The position numbers and the translations under genes are program-made. This document shows positions 6,121 to 7,284 of a DNA stretch of 7,284 nucleotides, in pieces; within the stretch, counting starts at the first letter, position 1; every line of letters starts with the position of its first letter. The notes below the pieces were generated by a model. It made no database searches. It had not been told where the DNA came from and was given only the letters and a program-made list of their open reading frames with translations. Origin of the DNA: an uncultured Cryomorphaceae bacterium (GTDB taxonomy: Bacteria; Bacteroidota; Bacteroidia; Flavobacteriales; Schleiferiaceae); contig CAJWXO010000059.1 of assembly GCA_913049755.1 (NCBI GenBank), positions 1 through 7,284 of the forward strand, in the 5' to 3' direction.

Positions 6121-7284
6121 ATGGCAACAAATCCAAATATAGAGGGGCTTAAGCTTCCCGAACTCAAACAAATGGGCGAGGCCCTTGGAATCGCAAAAGT
6201 ACGCTCAATGCGCAAACCGGAATTAGTAAACGCAATTAAATCCTTTGCAAAAAGTGACGATGATAAAATCACTGATCCAAAAACATCTGCGATAAATAAA
6301 ATACCTTCAGATCAATCTGAAATTAAAGAAGTTGTAAAAAACAAGGGTTTGGAATTAAAAGATGTTTTAAATAAAGAGACTTCCTCGTCCAATAACTCTG
6401 AAAAAAATCATAGAGAAGACTCTAAGACCAGATCAGAAGGGTTTCGAAGTAATGATTCGAATAGAAAGCAAGGGGATACTCAGAGGCCAGAGAGAAATGA
6501 TAAAGGACCAAGGCCAGAGAGAAATGATAGAGGACCAAGGCCAGAAAGATCTGAAAGAAGACCAAGGCCAGAAAGACCTGAGAGAAGAGAATACCAATTT
6601 GAAGGAATAATTCCTACAGAAGGTGTAGTTGAAATGATGCCCGACAATTTTGCTTTTCTAAGGTCGTCAGACTATAATTACCTGAATTCTCCAGATGACG
6701 TATATATTTCAGTTCAACAGGTTAAACAATATGGATTGAAAACAGGTGATACGGTTAGAGGACAAGTTCGTCCTCCTAGAGAAGGAGAGAAATTTTTTCC
6801 ATTAACTAAAGTTGTCTCGATAAATGGTCGCGAACCAGATTTCATAAGAGATAGGGTTTCATTTGAACATCTTACGCCACTTTTCCCTGAGGAAAAATTT
6901 ACTCTAACAGGAAGAAAAAGTACATTGTCGACCCGAGTTATTGATCTTTTTTCTCCGATAGGAAAGGGCCAAAGAGGGCTTATTGTTGCTCAACCTAAAA
7001 CAGGTAAAACTGTTCTTTTAAAAGAGGTTGCAAACGCAATTGCGGCAAACCATCCAGAGGCTTACATGCTAATTCTACTTATCGATGAAAGGCCAGAAGA
7101 GGTCACAGATATGGCTCGAAATGTGAATGCTGAAGTTGTAGCTTCTACATTTGATGAGCCAGCAGAGCGCCATGTAAGAGTGGCAAATATTGTCCTAGAA
7201 AAAGCGAAAAGATTAGTTGAATGCGGGCATGATGTAATTATCTTATTAGACTCAATAACAAGACTAGCAAGAGCATACAATACT
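6121..7284 (+). CDS. rho: Transcription termination factor Rho, 3' end missing
   Basis: Rho is a ring-shaped hexameric RNA helicase that binds unstructured nascent RNA and uses ATP to terminate transcription. The visible 388 residues stay in frame to the window edge. Residues 8-42 form the N-terminal Rho_N helical domain ([25 protein letters not shown]). Residues 43 to about 160 are a charged, low-complexity, probably disordered insert ending in four RPER repeats. The cold-shock-like RNA-binding domain spans about 167-235 ([25 protein letters not shown]). The ATPase domain begins with Walker A PKTGKT at 292-297, then [29 protein letters not shown] and Walker [17 protein letters not shown] with Asp377. 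Walker A Lys296 and Asp377 both sit 112 residues beyond E. coli Lys184 and Asp265, so the extra length lies N-terminal to the ATPase. About 140 C-terminal residues, including the arginine finger and secondary RNA-binding loops, should lie outside. The ATG at 6121 follows an in-frame stop at 6079-6081 with no other ATG between. Confidence 0.97.
   Translation, partial: MATNPNIEGLKLPELKQMGEALGIAKVRSMRKPELVNAIKSFAKSDDDKITDPKTSAINKIPSDQSEIKEVVKNKGLELKDVLNKETSSSNNSEKNHREDSKTRSEGFRSNDSNRKQGDTQRPERNDKGPRPERNDRGPRPERSERRPRPERPERREYQFEGIIPTEGVVEMMPDNFAFLRSSDYNYLNSPDDVYISVQQVKQYGLKTGDTVRGQVRPPREGEKFFPLTKVVSINGREPDFIRDRVSFEHLTPLFPEEKFTLTGRKSTLSTRVIDLFSPIGKGQRGLIVAQPKTGKTVLLKEVANAIAANHPEAYMLILLIDERPEEVTDMARNVNAEVVASTFDEPAERHVRVANIVLEKAKRLVECGHDVIILLDSITRLARAYNT
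6484..6591 (+). repeat. Four tandem 27-base repeats encoding RPER nonapeptides in Rho
   Basis: Four in-frame 27-base units start at 6484, 6511, 6538 and 6565 and encode residues 122-157 of Rho as [27 protein letters not shown] and RPERPERRE. Units 1 and 2 differ at one base; units 3 and 4 differ at four bases. All units start AGGCCAGA. The coding strand is strongly purine-rich here. The repeats give the end of the disordered insert a dense positive charge just ahead of the RNA-binding domain. Because the unit is a multiple of three, gain or loss of copies would keep the reading frame. Confidence 0.93.

Noticed and set aside
6084..6272. - strand open frame across the rho start
   Set aside because: It overlaps the clearly recognisable Rho N-terminal domain and shows no family features.
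6484..6591. Tandem repeats as a CRISPR array
   Set aside because: The units are contiguous without spacers and are in frame within rho.
7062..7280. - strand open frame opposite rho
   Set aside because: It lies opposite the highly conserved Rho ATPase region, so it is a shadow of that coding constraint.

Overview
The window looks like chromosomal DNA from a member of the Bacteroidota, probably a flavobacterial or related lineage. The DNA is A+T-rich. The starts I inspected show no Shine-Dalgarno sequence. One exact match to the Bacteroidota -7 promoter consensus (TAnnTTTG) lies just upstream of truA. The window carries a DUF4293 membrane protein, a family I associate with this phylum, and a Rho factor with a long disordered insert of the kind seen in Bacteroidota. 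I cannot name a genus.

Layout, left to right: the 3' 89% or so of a branched-chain aminotransferase gene (ilvE, + strand, 5' end outside the window); a convergent gene for a conserved uncharacterised 189-residue protein (- strand); a divergent TIGR01777/YfcH-type NAD(P)-binding epimerase-like gene (+); a convergent two-gene unit on the - strand, truA followed by an ABC exporter half-transporter, overlapping by 26 bases; a YfcE-like metallophosphoesterase gene (+) whose start lies only 2 bases from the truA start; a DUF4293 four-helix membrane protein gene (-) that overlaps the end of the phosphoesterase gene by 8 bases; and the 5' 388 codons of rho (+), cut by the right edge.

The right-hand block (ABC exporter, truA, phosphoesterase, DUF4293, rho) resembles a housekeeping neighbourhood that I recall from other Bacteroidota; I could not check this here. 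Its genes cover tRNA modification, small-molecule or lipid export, phosphoester hydrolysis, an unknown membrane function and transcription termination, and they do not form an obvious single pathway. ilvE acts in isoleucine, leucine and valine metabolism and appears unrelated to its neighbours.

The window is gene-dense: the longest stretch without a gene is 121 bases. I see no RNA genes, mobile elements, CRISPR arrays, prophage genes or defence genes, and I do not see a new biological system. The points most worth a second look are the arginine-rich disordered insert of Rho with its four 27-base tandem repeats, the almost abutting divergent truA/phosphoesterase starts, the uncharacterised 189-residue protein, and a possible structured leader upstream of rho.
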